A stretch of 50,748 bases of DNA from CAZZEX01 sp964653285 (GTDB lineage: Bacteria; Chloroflexota; Anaerolineae; B4-G1), in contig CAZZEX010000026.1 of the NCBI GenBank assembly GCA_964653285.1, positions 1 to 50,748 of the forward strand. The letters are read 5' to 3'. Every line of letters begins with the position of its first letter. Within the stretch, counting starts at the first letter, position 1. The notes under the pieces were generated by a model. It did no database searches. It was given only the letters and a program-made list of their open reading frames with translations, and was not told the origin of the DNA. Below, in pieces: positions 15,497 through 23,059 of this stretch. The position numbers and the translations under genes were made by a program.

Positions 15497-17085
15497 TGCT
15501 CATCTCCTTCCAGTAGGACGCAAAAGTCCATCGCTTCGATGGCGTCAAAGTAACCACATCGGCCGCCCTGCCATCCCTGCACAGCCATGTCAGGTTGTCC
15601 TGAAAGAGGAGGCAGTTCGTTTAGGCTGTAAACAGCGCGGAAATGTTTGACCGCGTCGCGGCCTGTGCGTAGGGCATCTCGCAAGGCCTTGACCTTGTTG
15701 CGCCGTTCGGCCCACTTTTCGTCTGCGCGGAATTCCTGGGTGATCCGGCTGAACGTGCTCCAGGAACGCCAATCTCTATCTGGGTCACTCAGGCGTATTG
15801 GGCGCATCAACAGCGTTCCTTCATCAGGCACTTTGAATTCCGGTTCCCGCACTTGTTTCAGGTCACGCACCAGGCCGCCTACGGCGAAATGCCAGTCCAA
15901 AGCCGTCAACCCTTTTTCGTTATAAGGCGGCTTCTGACGTTCTCTGATGTACGCCTTGGCCGACCTGCACAAGTCCTCTGCCAGAGCGTAAGCGCGGGCA
16001 AAAGGATAGTGGGTTTTCACCACGGCTATACCGGAGCGGCAATAGACTGGTTCTTTGTCTGTGAGCTGGTGGCTTGAGAACCGCTCTAGGTAATAGGCAG
16101 ACAAGCTCAGCCCCAACCGTCCATCACAGACAAAAGTCACGTCATCGCCGCCAAAAACAATAGGGCGAAGAGGCAGTTTGTTGTCCCGCAGCTCGATCTC
16201 TTCGCCGATTTTCCCATCCACAACGGCCCGAGCCAGTTTGTCCACGGTACTCTGAAGAGCGTCCCCAGCAGCGTTTTGAACAGAAAGCGAGAAGGCCCGC
16301 ATCGCCTGGATGTACTCCCGGTTCCTGTCCGCTGTCGGAAAACGATCTCTGATGCGCTGAATACGCTTGCCCATCTCATTGCCATCAGTGTGGACAACAG
16401 CGATATAGCTGGATTCTCCCGCTGTGCGGCCAAAGTCATCAAAGTCTTTGGGAACCTCGTAACCATGCCAGTTAACCAGAGCCTTCAGCCTATCGTGGGC
16501 ATCGCGTTCGGCGCCCAGCTTGGCTTTTACCTCGGCCGAAACCAGGCGATGCTCCTCAGATTCCTCGACCGTGGCTGGCAAGCCAGTATAAACGCAAGAG
16601 GCAGTGACACCCAGACCCAACAGCGGAGACAATGGGGGCGGATCCGCCTTACGGAGAGCTAGGGTACTCATTGCCTTGCAAACGGCTCCTGATTCTCCAC
16701 CCAATGGCTGGCTGTGCCAGTCGAACTCCTGGTGTGCCAAGACAATCCGTAACCCCGGTGCTTTCAACAGCACCTTCTGGGTCAGGCGGCGGCCAAACTC
16801 CACGGCCAGGTTGTGACTCGCAAACAGGATAACCGTATTGCCACCTCCGGCGTATACTACCTCCGCCTCTAACTCGTCATCCTCAATGACTTGCTCTGTG
16901 AGAGGCTTTTCCCTATCGTCCAAATCAATCACGTTGTGTGGATTGGGCAGTGCTTCAGTCACCCACTTTCGCGTGGCACAGTCCACGAGATACGAGGCAC
17001 CCACGTTCTGCTGTAGCTGGTTGGTACCAAAAATGTAATACTGGATACCGCTGGTATCCACCACTGTGAGCGTATATTGGCTCAT
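15493..17085 (-). CDS. cas10: Cas10, type III-D, GGDD intact, no HD domain
   Basis: A 530-aa Cas10. The catalytic palm has FGGDDVTF with GGDD at residues 312-315 and the partner Asp motif HTDGNEMG at 232-239, so synthesis of cyclic oligoadenylates from ATP should be possible. YAGGGN near residue 80 belongs to the first palm. There is no N-terminal HD nuclease; the protein starts directly with the palm strand TLTVVDTSGIQ. It therefore probably signals rather than cuts DNA. Signal receivers lie directly upstream (CARF nuclease, CARF-HTH) and a candidate signal-degrading protein downstream (csx15). GGAGG lies before the ATG, which overlaps the CARF nuclease stop. Confidence 0.93.
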   Translation of the reverse strand: MSQYTLTVVDTSGIQYYIFGTNQLQQNVGASYLVDCATRKWVTEALPNPHNVIDLDDREKPLTEQVIEDDELEAEVVYAGGGNTVILFASHNLAVEFGRRLTQKVLLKAPGLRIVLAHQEFDWHSQPLGGESGAVCKAMSTLALRKADPPPLSPLLGLGVTASCVYTGLPATVEESEEHRLVSAEVKAKLGAERDAHDRLKALVNWHGYEVPKDFDDFGRTAGESSYIAVVHTDGNEMGKRIQRIRDRFPTADRNREYIQAMRAFSLSVQNAAGDALQSTVDKLARAVVDGKIGEEIELRDNKLPLRPIVFGGDDVTFVCDGRLGLSLSAYYLERFSSHQLTDKEPVYCRSGIAVVKTHYPFARAYALAEDLCRSAKAYIRERQKPPYNEKGLTALDWHFAVGGLVRDLKQVREPEFKVPDEGTLLMRPIRLSDPDRDWRSWSTFSRITQEFRADEKWAERRNKVKALRDALRTGRDAVKHFRAVYSLNELPPLSGQPDMAVQGWQGGRCGYFDAIEAMDFCVLLEGDEQ

Positions 17086-18290
17086 CGCTGTCCTCCTTGC
17101 GCAATCAGTGGGTCGTTGGCCGTTTCAAACCACTCCTGCAGGCAGGTGGGCAGGCTTGCCAGGTCTCCTTGGCCAAAGACCCTCACCCGTCCCTCGGTGA
17201 ACCACGTCTCCTCAATCTCTTGTTGTAATGCCGCCGGATCGCGGTAGCAGCAGACCAATCCCACTCGCGCCTCGTCGCCTCCCATCTGACGAGCGCGGAC
17301 GTAGGCTTCGAGCAGGTGTTCTTTACATTTTTCTTTTCGGTCCGATGACATACAAGAGAGGGCAAATAACTGATAACCTCGGATAGCTGCCACATCAAGT
17401 TGAAACTCGTGCCCACCTCTCTTTTTGAGCTTCAGATCAATACCATAGTTATCGCCTATGCCACAGTCGGGGGCTACCTGTTCGATTGACCACAGAACAT
17501 ATTCCTCCAGCCAGGCACCTCTTAGCCAATTCTTGCACGAGTCCAATCTCTCGTGTCCCAACTGCTGAGCGACCAATCCTGGTGTCGCCGAGCTGCCGCA
17601 TAACTGATCGAACGCTGCAATTGCACCTTGAAGCAACGGATACTGCGAGAGATCAGGCAACGATTCAAGCTTTTCTTGATTTAACCATTTCTGCCACTGT
17701 CCAAGGGAATCCGAATGGCTGTGAATCTGAACCAAGTCCCGACATAAACTTGGTTGAAATGGCTCGCGCCGAATTGCAGGCTTGTCGTATCCGTGCAGCG
17801 TGACTAGTTCATCCAACTCTACGGTACAGGCCTGGCCTATGTGGATTGAGCAAGTAGGATTGGCACCTCTCGGATCTACGATCAAAGACAGTGTTCGTGC
17901 ATCCAGATAGCTGAAGATCCCGTTGGGAAGCTTTTGTTCCACTGCTCTATACACATGCACGGCCATCGCCTTGGTGCCACCGCTGTAATGCAGCCCCACG
18001 GAAGCATCGGACTCCACCTGATTGAGGATCTCTTCCATCTTGGAAACGATGCGGCCACCATCGGCTTCGTCTATCTCTCGCGGAATGACCTTGAGTTTCA
18101 GTCTTTGGTTTTGAATTGCTTGCTTGAGTTTTTCAGCTACGTTGCCTGTGCCACGATCCCCACCGGAATGGAGCAGATAGACTGTTCCACCATTCCGTGC
18201 CAATAGAAACGCTGCTACATAATTGGGCAGGGGGTTCGTGCCTATAAGCAAGAACAGATGATCAGTCTGATATGATGTCCAACCGCTCAT
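17082..18290 (-). CDS. CARF-domain nuclease effector (Can2/Card1-like)
   Basis: A 402-aa two-domain protein. Residues 1-150 form a CARF Rossmann domain (HLFLLIGTNPLPNY, then GLHYSGGTKAMAVHV lining the ligand pocket), which binds cyclic oligoadenylate. The C-terminal half contains a PD-(D/E)xK-type core (HEFQLDVAAIRGYQLFALSC) as in DUF1887-related Can2/Card1 nucleases. The usual lysine after the ECK-like strand appears replaced within SCMSS, so the active site may be variant. Predicted to be switched on by the adjacent Cas10 to degrade nucleic acid. It overlaps the cmr1 remnant upstream and cas10 downstream by ATGA. Confidence 0.85.
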   Translation of the reverse strand: MSGWTSYQTDHLFLLIGTNPLPNYVAAFLLARNGGTVYLLHSGGDRGTGNVAEKLKQAIQNQRLKLKVIPREIDEADGGRIVSKMEEILNQVESDASVGLHYSGGTKAMAVHVYRAVEQKLPNGIFSYLDARTLSLIVDPRGANPTCSIHIGQACTVELDELVTLHGYDKPAIRREPFQPSLCRDLVQIHSHSDSLGQWQKWLNQEKLESLPDLSQYPLLQGAIAAFDQLCGSSATPGLVAQQLGHERLDSCKNWLRGAWLEEYVLWSIEQVAPDCGIGDNYGIDLKLKKRGGHEFQLDVAAIRGYQLFALSCMSSDRKEKCKEHLLEAYVRARQMGGDEARVGLVCCYRDPAALQQEIEETWFTEGRVRVFGQGDLASLPTCLQEWFETANDPLIAQGGQR

Positions 18291-18370
18291 TTCTTCCGTT
18301 CCTCCGCCCGACCCAAAAACATCGGTGTCACCGCCTTCAGCGTTACCGTCAGCTTCGGCGCTTTACTCAT
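18287..18370 (-). pseudogene. cmr1 N-terminal remnant (27 codons)
   Basis: The peptide begins MSKAPKLTVTLKAVTPMFLG, which is the start of Cmr1, the type III-B RAMP, and then stops after 27 codons. A strong GGAGGTGAAGG precedes the ATG, and the stop overlaps the CARF nuclease ATG as ATGA. The rest of a III-B module is absent. The simplest reading is a deletion that removed III-B genes and left the ribosome-binding site and first codons as a translation-coupling leader. Confidence 0.7.
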
Positions 18371-18415
18371 CCTTCACCTCCAATGCGTCTTGACATACGT
18401 ATCCATTTTACCATC
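18368..18415 (-). other. Mini-ORF coupled to the cmr1 remnant
   Basis: A GGGAGG is followed by an ATG and a 15-codon reading frame (MVKWIRMSRR...) whose TGA overlaps the ATG of the cmr1 remnant. It may be debris of a deleted gene or a leader peptide. No homology is recognised. Confidence 0.35.
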
Positions 18416-18472
18416 AACCTCCCTTCCTGTCTTGAGCATCCATTCCCGATTTCTTAGGAATCTATTCCCATA

Positions 18473-19323
18473 TCACCTCCTCTCCAATGCAAAGTACACC
18501 GCAAACTCCGCCACCAGCACCGCCCGGCTCACCGGCACGTCGGTGCGAAAGCCCCGCCACTCGTGCAGCTTGTTGTAGATGGGGGTCAACTGGTTCGCCA
18601 CGGTTTTCTCGGCCTTCCCCAACTGCCGGGCGATGGCCGCGTTGTCCAGTCCCTGGCAAGCCAGCCGCACCACCTCCCGCTCGGCTGGCGTCGGCCACCG
18701 GTGCACAAACTCCCGCTTGCGCCGCCGGTCCTCCTCCCGCCGCATCGCCCGCTGGGCCTGGATCGCCTCCCACGGATCCTCCCGCAGCGCCAGTTCCGTC
18801 ATCACGGGCGAGACACTGCCCCAGCGCAACACGGGTACCGGCACCAACCACACCTTGTCCCCCGGCCGAACGCGCATCACTCGTTCGTCTCCTGGCTGCC
18901 AACCTTCGGAGAGCAGGTGCCACACCCGGTCGTTTTCGTCAAAGAGAAGTTGGGCCACACCATCCCGTAAACCGCCATCGGCTTGCGCCCCCCGGCGATG
19001 CTCAGGTGCACCAGCCGCCCGGCCCGCTTCTCCGCCAGCACAACCTGGTAGAGCGTGCGCAGCAGCGCCGCCGTGTTCGCTTCCGTGACGATGTCCTCTA
19101 CTGGCCCATCTTGCCCTTCCACCGGGACGGGCCTGTAGACACCGGCCCCTGTCCGGGCGAACTCCTCAGCCAGCCGAAGCAGGGCCGGCGGCACCACCTC
19201 CCCCACCGTGTGCACCACGATCACCTCGGCGATTGCGTATCCCTTCGCCCGCAGCAGGTCCAGCGCCAGGGTGACGACCTGGGGCTCCGTGCCCAGCGTG
19301 GCGATGAGCACTTGTTGGCTCAT
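18473..19323 (-). pseudogene. CARF-HTH regulator split by a 2-bp insertion
   Basis: The upstream part (from 19323) is a CARF domain of the NE0113/Csm6-like family: LIATLGTEPQVVTLALDLL, then VEDIVTEANT and HLSIAGGRKPMAVYGM. Directly afterwards the frame is lost. The continuation AQLLFDENDRVWHLLSEGW lies in another frame (18958 leftward) and ends in a LuxR-type helix-turn-helix (PTPAEREVVRLACQGLDNAA). Removing one TG from the GGTGTGGCC at 18955-18961 restores a single CARF-HTH protein of about 280 aa. It could be a mutation, a phase-variable site, a recoding site or a sequencing error. CARF-HTH proteins are thought to control cas transcription in response to cOA. The start overlaps the metallopeptidase stop as ATGA after GGAAGGAGAGG. 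Confidence 0.8.
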
Positions 19324-20000
19324 ACCTCTCCTTCCTGCGACGCAAACCACTCCCCCACCACTCCATCCATCTCCTCCCTCACCCCCGCAAACCGCCCATC
19401 CAGCAGGAACTTCCAGGCCCGCACCTCCTCGCCCAACGTCACGAAGGTGGGGTCGTCAATGCCGGCCTCGTTCGCGGCGCGGATGCTGTCCCGGATTCGG
19501 TCGGCCATGCCGCCCAGGAGATCGCGGGAATAGGCTGTCAGGTGAGGGCTGGAGAGGATGGCTTCCACATCCTCTGGTACCAACGGCAGGTCGTTGAGCC
19601 GCAACAGGTCGCCAATTGCCCCCTCGTCGGCCTCCACCAGCAATTTGACCAACCGCCGCCCCGCCTGGTACTTGACCTCGTGCTCCGGGTAGAGGGCCTT
19701 CGCCACCCAGTCGGCCAGCCCTTCGGCCAGCAACACGTAGAGCAGCCAGAAGCCCCGAAAATGCTCCAGCGTCCCCTGGGCGATGTGCACCAGTTCGTGG
19801 GCGATGACCGGTTCGGGCACCGATGGTTCCCGCACCACCACCGTCGCGGGGTAGCGATGCGTCGCTATCGTCTCCTCGCCCAGATCGGGGTCGAGAATGA
19901 TGTGGGTTGCGGGAAGGCCGCCTCTGTGACAGGCCAGATACGCTCTCACCTTCTTTTCCGTGCTGCTCAGCTTTTCTTCGAGGTTTGTTGTAGACGTCAT
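19320..20000 (-). CDS. Putative HExxH zinc metallopeptidase
   Basis: A 226-aa protein with VIAHELVHIAQG, giving the zinc-binding HExxH at residues 68-72. AEGLADWV follows, with Glu93 about 20 residues downstream as a likely third zinc ligand, the gluzincin pattern. There is no signal peptide; one hydrophobic stretch (GFWLLYVLLAEGLADW) is part of the catalytic helix region. The C-terminal 100 residues are helical and match nothing I know. It is the first gene of the long operon and overlaps the CARF-HTH gene as ATGA. A role as protease effector or as regulator of the CARF-HTH protein is inference from position. An unrelated passenger remains possible. Confidence 0.72.
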   Translation of the reverse strand: MTSTTNLEEKLSSTEKKVRAYLACHRGGLPATHIILDPDLGEETIATHRYPATVVVREPSVPEPVIAHELVHIAQGTLEHFRGFWLLYVLLAEGLADWVAKALYPEHEVKYQAGRRLVKLLVEADEGAIGDLLRLNDLPLVPEDVEAILSSPHLTAYSRDLLGGMADRIRDSIRAANEAGIDDPTFVTLGEEVRAWKFLLDGRFAGVREEMDGVVGEWFASQEGEV

Positions 20001-20068
20001 TCAGCTTTCTCTTGCGCCGCTATGCGATATCCAGCTTCAACTTCCTACTCGCCACTTGCGCTTCCCCC

Positions 20069-20097
20069 ATTATACAGTAGAATAAACTCGCTGACAC
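20069..20097 (-). promoter_or_regulatory. Candidate promoter of the 14.7-kb III/I operon
   Basis: On the minus strand GTGTCA (20097-20092) and TATAAT (20074-20069) are separated by 17 bp, about 70 bp before the metallopeptidase ATG. The intergenic region is only 140 bp and is shared with the divergent toxin-antitoxin genes. A plus-strand TTGCGC/TAGAAT pair (20056-20061 and 20078-20083) overlaps it, so the two promoters could interfere. Confidence 0.5.
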
Positions 20098-20140
20098 TCT
20101 CCTCAATCCGTCTGGAACACCAAAAGGGAGACGTAAACCT

Positions 20141-20416
20141 ATGAGCGAAAACCCGTTCGATGCCCTCGTCCATACCTTGCGCGAGCGTGGAACATGGTAC
20201 GTCGTCGGCACAGAGGGCCATCCGGTCGCCGTCCTCTTGACGCTGGAAGAATACGACCACTACCTGGATCTACTGGACGACGAGGCGGATAGCCAGGATA
20301 CTGAACTGGCAGCGCGTCTGGCTCAGGCTGCTGTTCGACCCACCCGTGAAGAGCGTCAATCCTTTCGAGACTACCTGCGCCAGCGCGAGACGTCCCGTGC
20401 CAAAGTACAGGGTTGA
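20141..20416 (+). CDS. Phd/YefM-type antitoxin
   Basis: A 91-aa protein with the Phd/YefM layout. The N-terminal DNA-binding part includes WYVVGTEGHPVAVLLTLEEYDHYLDLL with the typical PVAVLL-xxEEYD pattern; a charged flexible C-terminus that would neutralise the toxin follows. GGGAG lies upstream of the ATG. The stop is 17 bp inside the toxin gene, so the two are translationally coupled. It probably represses its own promoter, which overlaps the promoter of the divergent metallopeptidase/CRISPR operon. A second, decayed copy of its 3' end lies at 32641-32733. Confidence 0.85.
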   Translation: MSENPFDALVHTLRERGTWYVVGTEGHPVAVLLTLEEYDHYLDLLDDEADSQDTELAARLAQAAVRPTREERQSFRDYLRQRETSRAKVQG

Positions 20417-20660
20417 ACTCCTCGACCGTAAGACACGCCGGCAACTGGACCGCGTTCGCGAACCGGATTTCAGCCGCATTGCCGAGGCCATTCTGAGGCT
20501 GGAAGATAACCCGCGTCCACCGGGATGTCGCAAACTGCGCGGGTTGGAAGGCTGGCGCATCCGCGTCGGCAACTGGCGTGTGATCTACCACATCAACGAC
20601 CAGGAATGCCTGGTTACCATCGTAGCGGTCAAACGTCGTCGAGAGGATACATACCGGTAG
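20397..20660 (+). CDS. RelE/ParE-superfamily toxin
   Basis: An 87-aa toxin with the RelE pattern: VELLDRKTRRQLDRV, then a conserved PPGCRKLRGLEGWRIRVGNWRVIYHI core and a closing VTIVAVKRRRE strand. RelE toxins cut mRNA on the ribosome. I chose the GTG at 20397 because it places the usual PKYRVELL at the N-terminus and overlaps the antitoxin stop. The stop lies 2 bp from the end of the convergent cas3. The pair sits between two cas blocks and may stabilise the island. Confidence 0.85.
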   Translation: MPKYRVELLDRKTRRQLDRVREPDFSRIAEAILRLEDNPRPPGCRKLRGLEGWRIRVGNWRVIYHINDQECLVTIVAVKRRREDTYR

Positions 20661-20662
20661 GT

Positions 20663-23056
20663 TCACTGATGCTCCCCCGCCGCCGTCCCCGCCTGATCCG
20701 CCCGGCGCAGCGCCCGCGCCAGCAGCGCGTAGGCCAGAAATTCCCCATCCCGCTGCGGGTCAACGAGTAACTCGTCAACCGGCGTCCGTGCCGGGTCCTC
20801 GCTGACCAGTAAATCCCCGGCATTGATCCCAGTCGCCAGAGGAGGCGGCAGCCGCGCCAGCGTCTCGTCCACCGCCTGCTCGGCCCCAGGGACCAGTGTG
20901 TAGCGCCGGTACTCCCGCGTGAACGCGCCGTGATGACGGGCGATGGCTGTGAAGGCCGCGTTGAACACCGGCTCGCACGTCTCGAACGCCGCCCCCAGCA
21001 GCGAAGCCACTGCCACAGCCCCCTCGACTGCGTGCGGTGGCTTGCGACGCAGCGATTTCTGTTTCTCCCGGTGTAGCGGATTGGTGGGGTCAAAGTCGGT
21101 GTGGGCGTAGAACCCGGCCGGCGCGGGTCGCCCGATGGCCTTCTGGTAGCGCATCACCCAGTCCTGCCAGCCCCGGTTGAGTTTGCCCACGTCGTGCAAC
21201 AACACCACCAGATGAGCCGCCCGCTCCATCACCCCATCCGGCCAACCACGAGCGTGCTCCAGCCGGGCCGCAGCCGGAGCCAACTCGGGCCAGGCGTCGC
21301 GCAGGAATGCCTGGTAGACCAGCCGCGCGTGTTCGGCGTATTCCTCCAGCCGGTAGGTGTAGCCGCCGCGTGGCGCAGTGTCCTGCACAGGGGCCAGCCT
21401 GGCCCGGTAGCCGGTACCACGGTCGGGCACGAAGCCCAGGTCGGGGTCATAGCCCGCTAGCGCCGGATGTACCAGCACCAGCGCCGATCCGACGACGTCG
21501 TCTCTGTCCTGCACAGGCAGCCAACGGTAGTCCGACCGCCCGCGCTCACCTACGTCGCCCAGGTCGTGGAGAGCGTGCACCCCCCAGTCTTCCAGATCGA
21601 GTTCATCCTCCCGCGCCAGCCACTTCTTTACCAGGCCGTAGAGCGTGCTGGGATGGAGACTAAAAGCCTCGGCTGCGAAGGGCCGTTCGGCCACTGCTTG
21701 CGGGTCGTCGTGCACCACCACCAGCCGCGACGACACTGCCCGAATCAAATCGCCCGCCTCGCCAGACCGCTGGCCGTCCATCACGCTGTTCATCTTGCGC
21801 CGGTGCATCTCCTGGGTGGCGACTAGCCCTTCGACGATAGCCTGGTCACGAGGGCCGTGCGCCGCGCTGATGATCGCCTGCTCGTCGCCAAAGGTCAACG
21901 TGTCGCCATTACGATCCTGGAATTCGGCCAGCGTGCAGGCCACCTCCTCCTTTTGGTCCTTGTAGGGCATCACGTTTTCTGTCAGGTCAACCGTTTCACC
22001 TTCCGCATCAAACGTCTCGGCGTAGATGAATACGTCTCCCTCCTCGCCTGGGTATCTTGCGCAGCGACCGGCCCGTTGCAAGACAGCGTTGGCTGGGGCC
22101 AGTTCGGTGTGCAGTGCCTGGCAGGTGATGTCCAGCCCGACCTCGACCACCTGGGTAGCGACCACGATCCAACTCCCGCTCCCGTCGTCGCCCTTGCCAA
22201 ATAAGCGCCGAATTTCGCCTTCGATGCGCTGCCGGTCCTCCGGCAAGAAGCGACTGTGGAGCAAAAGCACCTGAGCGTCCCCCCGGTTGGGGTGGTCACG
22301 CAGCGCCTCGAACAGAGCGCGGGCGCGATCCACCACGTTGCAGACGACCAGGGTGCGGCGCCGGTGTCGCGCCAGCACCGCCTCGGCGCACAGCGGCCCA
22401 TCCGCGACGTGATAGCGGCAGGTCTTTTGCTGCGACGGGAGTGCCTGTATCGCCTGGCGGGCGGCGTCATTTTCTGGCACCACTACGGCGTCCAAGGCGC
22501 AGGCTAATCCATCCAGCATATCGCTGGAGAACGTGGCCGTCATCAACAAGAAAGGCGCCACGCCGTGCAACATACGCAGCATCTCCAGCGTGGTGGGCAG
22601 CGTCGAGATAGGGTCAAATAAGTGAAACTCGTCAAAGACCAGGTACGATGCCACTACAGCGCCAGCATTGAGATTGCTCTTTCGCCGGGACAGGCTGTAG
22701 GGTGAGAGCAGGAAACTGCTCAACACCTGGTCTATGGTGGCAAAGGTCAGCGTGGCGGTCAACTCTTTATCGTCGGCGTGCTCCCCGGTCTGGATGGCGA
22801 CGCGAATGCGGTCGTCGCGGCCCGCTTGCCTTACTTTGCCTGTGAATTCCTCCACGAACTGGTTGGCCAATACGCGCATTGGCACAGCGTACAGGCACTT
22901 GTGGGGGAAATCGCGCCCGTGCTCAATGGTGTCGAGGAAGGGCAGCATTGCCGCCAGCGTTTTGCCCGCGCCGGTGGGGGCTTGCAGGATCACGTTGCGG
23001 CCACTTTGAAGCAATTCAGCCACACGCCGCTGAAAGGAATAAGGTGCCAGGCTCAT
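20663..23056 (-). CDS. cas3: Cas3 helicase-nuclease with C-terminal HD domain
   Basis: A 797-aa Cas3, which unwinds and degrades target DNA for a type I Cascade. The helicase comes first: Walker A APTGAGKT (residues 26-33), DEFH at 142-145, MTATF, and the motif VI-like LQRAGRCARYPGEEG. The HD nuclease follows from about residue 615: HLVVLLHDVGKLNRGWQDW, HAVEGA, IARHHGAF and a final RRADQ. This order is the reverse of common I-B/I-C/I-E Cas3. It is presumably the partner of the cas5-cas7-cas8 genes at 5289-8788, because the I-D module has its own helicase. It follows the truncated WYL gene by 3 bp. Confidence 0.93.
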   Translation of the reverse strand: MSLAPYSFQRRVAELLQSGRNVILQAPTGAGKTLAAMLPFLDTIEHGRDFPHKCLYAVPMRVLANQFVEEFTGKVRQAGRDDRIRVAIQTGEHADDKELTATLTFATIDQVLSSFLLSPYSLSRRKSNLNAGAVVASYLVFDEFHLFDPISTLPTTLEMLRMLHGVAPFLLMTATFSSDMLDGLACALDAVVVPENDAARQAIQALPSQQKTCRYHVADGPLCAEAVLARHRRRTLVVCNVVDRARALFEALRDHPNRGDAQVLLLHSRFLPEDRQRIEGEIRRLFGKGDDGSGSWIVVATQVVEVGLDITCQALHTELAPANAVLQRAGRCARYPGEEGDVFIYAETFDAEGETVDLTENVMPYKDQKEEVACTLAEFQDRNGDTLTFGDEQAIISAAHGPRDQAIVEGLVATQEMHRRKMNSVMDGQRSGEAGDLIRAVSSRLVVVHDDPQAVAERPFAAEAFSLHPSTLYGLVKKWLAREDELDLEDWGVHALHDLGDVGERGRSDYRWLPVQDRDDVVGSALVLVHPALAGYDPDLGFVPDRGTGYRARLAPVQDTAPRGGYTYRLEEYAEHARLVYQAFLRDAWPELAPAAARLEHARGWPDGVMERAAHLVVLLHDVGKLNRGWQDWVMRYQKAIGRPAPAGFYAHTDFDPTNPLHREKQKSLRRKPPHAVEGAVAVASLLGAAFETCEPVFNAAFTAIARHHGAFTREYRRYTLVPGAEQAVDETLARLPPPLATGINAGDLLVSEDPARTPVDELLVDPQRDGEFLAYALLARALRRADQAGTAAGEHQ

Positions 23057-23059
23057 GGG

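Noticed and set aside
20141..20660. A CRISPR-regulated toxin-antitoxin RNA pair
   Set aside because: Both genes encode ordinary Phd and RelE-like proteins, and no repeat-like RNA antitoxin is visible near them.
20663..23056. Assignment of cas3 to type I-G because the HD domain is C-terminal
   Set aside because: None of the I-G marker genes (csb1, csb2, csx17) is present; the effector genes are DevR-type cas7, cas5 and a cas8-like gene.
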